This document shows positions 13,216 to 14,333 of a stretch of 14,333 nt of DNA, piece after piece. A model generated the notes under the pieces. The model ran no database searches, was not told the origin of the DNA, and was given only the letters and a program-made list of their open reading frames with translations. Numbering within the stretch: the stretch's first letter is position 1; the number at the start of each line of letters is the position of its first letter. A program made the position numbers and the translations under genes. Source of the stretch: Ruminococcaceae bacterium UBA1244 (lineage in GTDB: Bacteria; Bacillota; Clostridia; Oscillospirales; Acutalibacteraceae); NCBI GenBank assembly GCA_002308635.1, contig DBWG01000097.1, positions 5,858 to 20,190 of the forward strand, read 5' to 3'.

Positions 13216-14098
13216 TTTTTCTTCCCTTCTTCGGTGCATAGTCAGCAGGAGCGCTTTCTGTTTTTTCCTCCGCCTTCGGGAGGAGCATTTCTTCAAGAGC
13301 AACGCTCAGGGTCTCTCTTGTATAGTCACGGGTCAATATCCCGTTGAGAGCGATGGAGATATTGCCTGTCTCTTCAGAAACGACTACTGCAACGGCATCG
13401 CTGTTTTCGCTGATACCGATAGCCGCTCTGTGTCTTGTACCGAGTTCGGAGCTGACAAGGCTGTTATTGCGTGTCAGCGGAAGGATACATCCCGCAGCGT
13501 GTATTTTTCCTTCACGCACCACCATTGCGCCGTCGTGCAGCGGTGCTTTGTTGAAGAAAATATTGCCGATAATGGAAACTGACGGTTCGGCATCTACAAC
13601 TGTACCGGTATTTATGATATCGCCAAGCTTTGTCTGACGCTCAAAAACGATAAGAGCGCCGGTCTTGCTGCGCTGGAAGTTGTTTGCCGCCTCTGAAACA
13701 CAGTGTATTGCCTGTTTGATATCCTTAACTTTTTCTTCTTCAAACTTATCTCCGCCGGAAAACTTGTTCCAGTATTTTGCGATCTTGCTTCTGCCGATAT
13801 GTTCAAGTGCGCTTCTGAGCTCCGGCTGGAACACAATGAGTACAGCGAGCACAGAAAACTGAAAAAATGATGTAAACAGTGCGTTCAGCATTTTGAGCTG
13901 GAAGATGCCCGATATGAAAAAGGCGATCAACAGCACAAGGATACCCTTGACAAGCTGTTCGGCTCTTGTCTCACGGACGATCTTTATCAAGTTATAGATT
14001 ATGAACGAAACGACCATTATATCAAGAACGTCTGTCGCATGAAAAGTCATCATCAATGCGATAAATACGTTATAAGCGTTAACGATCTCCTCCCACAA
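13196..14098 (-). CDS. cdaA: Diadenylate cyclase CdaA (DisA_N domain, membrane-bound)
   Basis: Condenses two ATP to cyclic di-AMP, an essential messenger for potassium, osmolyte and cell-wall control in Firmicutes. The start is placed at TTG 14098: a strong AGGGAGGAG lies six bases upstream, and the resulting 300-residue protein (MWEEIVNAYNVF...) fits the family (about 270-290). The open frame continues upstream to an ATG at 14194 with no RBS and a non-homologous-looking N-terminus, so that is rejected. Three membrane helices are seen at about 24-41, 49-66 and 71-90. A linker with FQPELRSALEHIGR (90-103) follows, then the DAC domain with the catalytic DGA (Asp189-Gly-Ala191 in APLHDGAMVV) and RHRAAIG (222-228). 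The C-terminus is a Lys/Glu-rich tail. First gene of an operon with cdaR, a glycosyltransferase and a dipeptidase; glmM, the usual third gene, is absent. Confidence 0.95.
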   Translation of the reverse strand: MWEEIVNAYNVFIALMMTFHATDVLDIMVVSFIIYNLIKIVRETRAEQLVKGILVLLIAFFISGIFQLKMLNALFTSFFQFSVLAVLIVFQPELRSALEHIGRSKIAKYWNKFSGGDKFEEEKVKDIKQAIHCVSEAANNFQRSKTGALIVFERQTKLGDIINTGTVVDAEPSVSIIGNIFFNKAPLHDGAMVVREGKIHAAGCILPLTRNNSLVSSELGTRHRAAIGISENSDAVAVVVSEETGNISIALNGILTRDYTRETLSVALEEMLLPKAEEKTESAPADYAPKKGRKNEKNKK

Positions 14099-14195
14099 AA
14101 GTAACTCCTCCCTGTTTTTGCTGCCATCGCCGGTGCAGCACGTCCGATTTGCGTCGGCTTTCCGCATTTTTGATAAAAACGCATACAGACCCACA

Positions 14196-14228
14196 ATTAT
14201 ATTTTATCACATAAAGAAAAATTATCAA
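14196..14228 (-). promoter_or_regulatory. Promoter of the cdaA operon
   Basis: On the minus strand TTGATA (14228-14223) and TAAAAT (14206-14201) are 16 bases apart, and the -10 carries a TGn extension (TGATAAAAT). A second perfect TATAAT overlaps at 14201-14196. Transcription would start near 14190, giving a leader of about 90 bases. A small stem TGCTGC/GCAGCA (14140-14119) lies just before the AGGGAGGAG RBS. Confidence 0.65.
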
Positions 14229-14247
14229 CAGTTTTTTTATATTTTTT

Positions 14248-14327
14248 GTGCGTGACCGCACTGGACAACTCCGAACACGCTCCCTTACGGTCGCTCACTT
14301 ATTCGGGTGCGAACATTCAGGAACGCA
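14248..14327. repeat. Palindromic intergenic repeat upstream of the cdaA operon
   Basis: No gene is visible at the right edge. GTGCG-TGAC-CGCAC (14248-14261) is a small hairpin. Alternatively GTG and GACCG (14248-14258) pair with CGGTC and CAC (14288-14298) around a three-base internal loop. A second inverted repeat GTGCG...CGCAC covers 14307-14328. The first 19 bases share GTGCGTGACC, GCAC and GGAC with the sequence after lysC. The element lies upstream of the cdaA promoter and may continue beyond the window. Confidence 0.5.
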
Positions 14328-14333
14328 CATCCG

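Noticed and set aside
13216..13302. Longer start for cdaR (29 extra residues, Arg/Lys-rich)
   Set aside because: It lies over the end of cdaA in another frame. The start at 13215 has the better RBS and gives the normal short cytoplasmic N-terminus before the anchor.
14119..14194. Riboswitch or attenuator in the cdaA leader
   Set aside because: Only a 6-bp stem and a 4-bp stem are seen. There is no T tract and no resemblance to the c-di-AMP (ydaO/kimA) riboswitch pattern.

Overview
The window looks like chromosomal DNA of a low-to-mid GC Firmicute of the Ruminococcaceae/Oscillospiraceae type, most likely Ruminococcus-like. This is inferred from the protein sequences, the strong AGGAGG-type ribosome binding sites, AT-rich intergenic promoters with TATAAT boxes, and the gene set: the CdaA/CdaR c-di-AMP module, type III pantothenate kinase, a PBP1A with a Glu/Asp/Ser tail, and a monofunctional aspartokinase next to homoserine dehydrogenase. 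I see no phage, plasmid, CRISPR, IS, rRNA or tRNA signature. The window reads as core chromosome with an unusual amount of palindromic intergenic DNA.

Layout. Positions 1-875 (minus) hold the N-terminal 291 codons of an unrecognised acidic-tailed protein that runs off the left edge. A divergent promoter region then leads to mscS (small-conductance mechanosensitive channel) and coaX (type III pantothenate kinase), which overlap by one base. About 410 bp of hairpin-rich non-coding DNA follows, with a bidirectional terminator and a 145-bp nested palindromic element that abuts the lysC stop codon. On the minus strand come the class A penicillin-binding protein gene (8089-5723), hom (5646-4399) and lysC (4376-3162). 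Divergent from the PBP gene is a small secreted or anchored protein (8345-8692). It is followed by a 12-bp perfect hairpin, an AT-rich gap, and an XRE-type regulator (8995-9399) with a good sigma-A promoter and a likely operator. Two terminators separate this from a second minus-strand operon: cdaA (TTG start at 14098), cdaR/ybbR (20-bp overlap), a family 2 glycosyltransferase with two membrane helices, and a PepV/Sapep-type M20 dipeptidase.

How the genes fit together. Most genes concern the cell envelope and osmotic balance. MscS releases solutes under turgor stress. CdaA makes c-di-AMP, the potassium/osmolyte and cell-wall homeostasis messenger, and CdaR modulates it. The PBP polymerises and cross-links peptidoglycan. 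LysC/Hom feed the aspartate pathway (diaminopimelate, lysine, threonine, methionine). The glycosyltransferase probably charges a lipid-phosphate carrier, and the dipeptidase recycles peptides.

Most interesting points: (1) a short sequence family, GTGCGTGAC..GCAC.GGAC, present three times in the intergenic DNA. Two of the copies lie directly after stop codons in the sense direction, and each is embedded in a palindromic structure. (2) A near-perfect internal Shine-Dalgarno and start codon inside lysC, predicting a separately translated regulatory beta subunit. (3) A palindrome over the XRE transcription start. (4) A cda operon with a glycosyltransferase and a dipeptidase where glmM is usually found.
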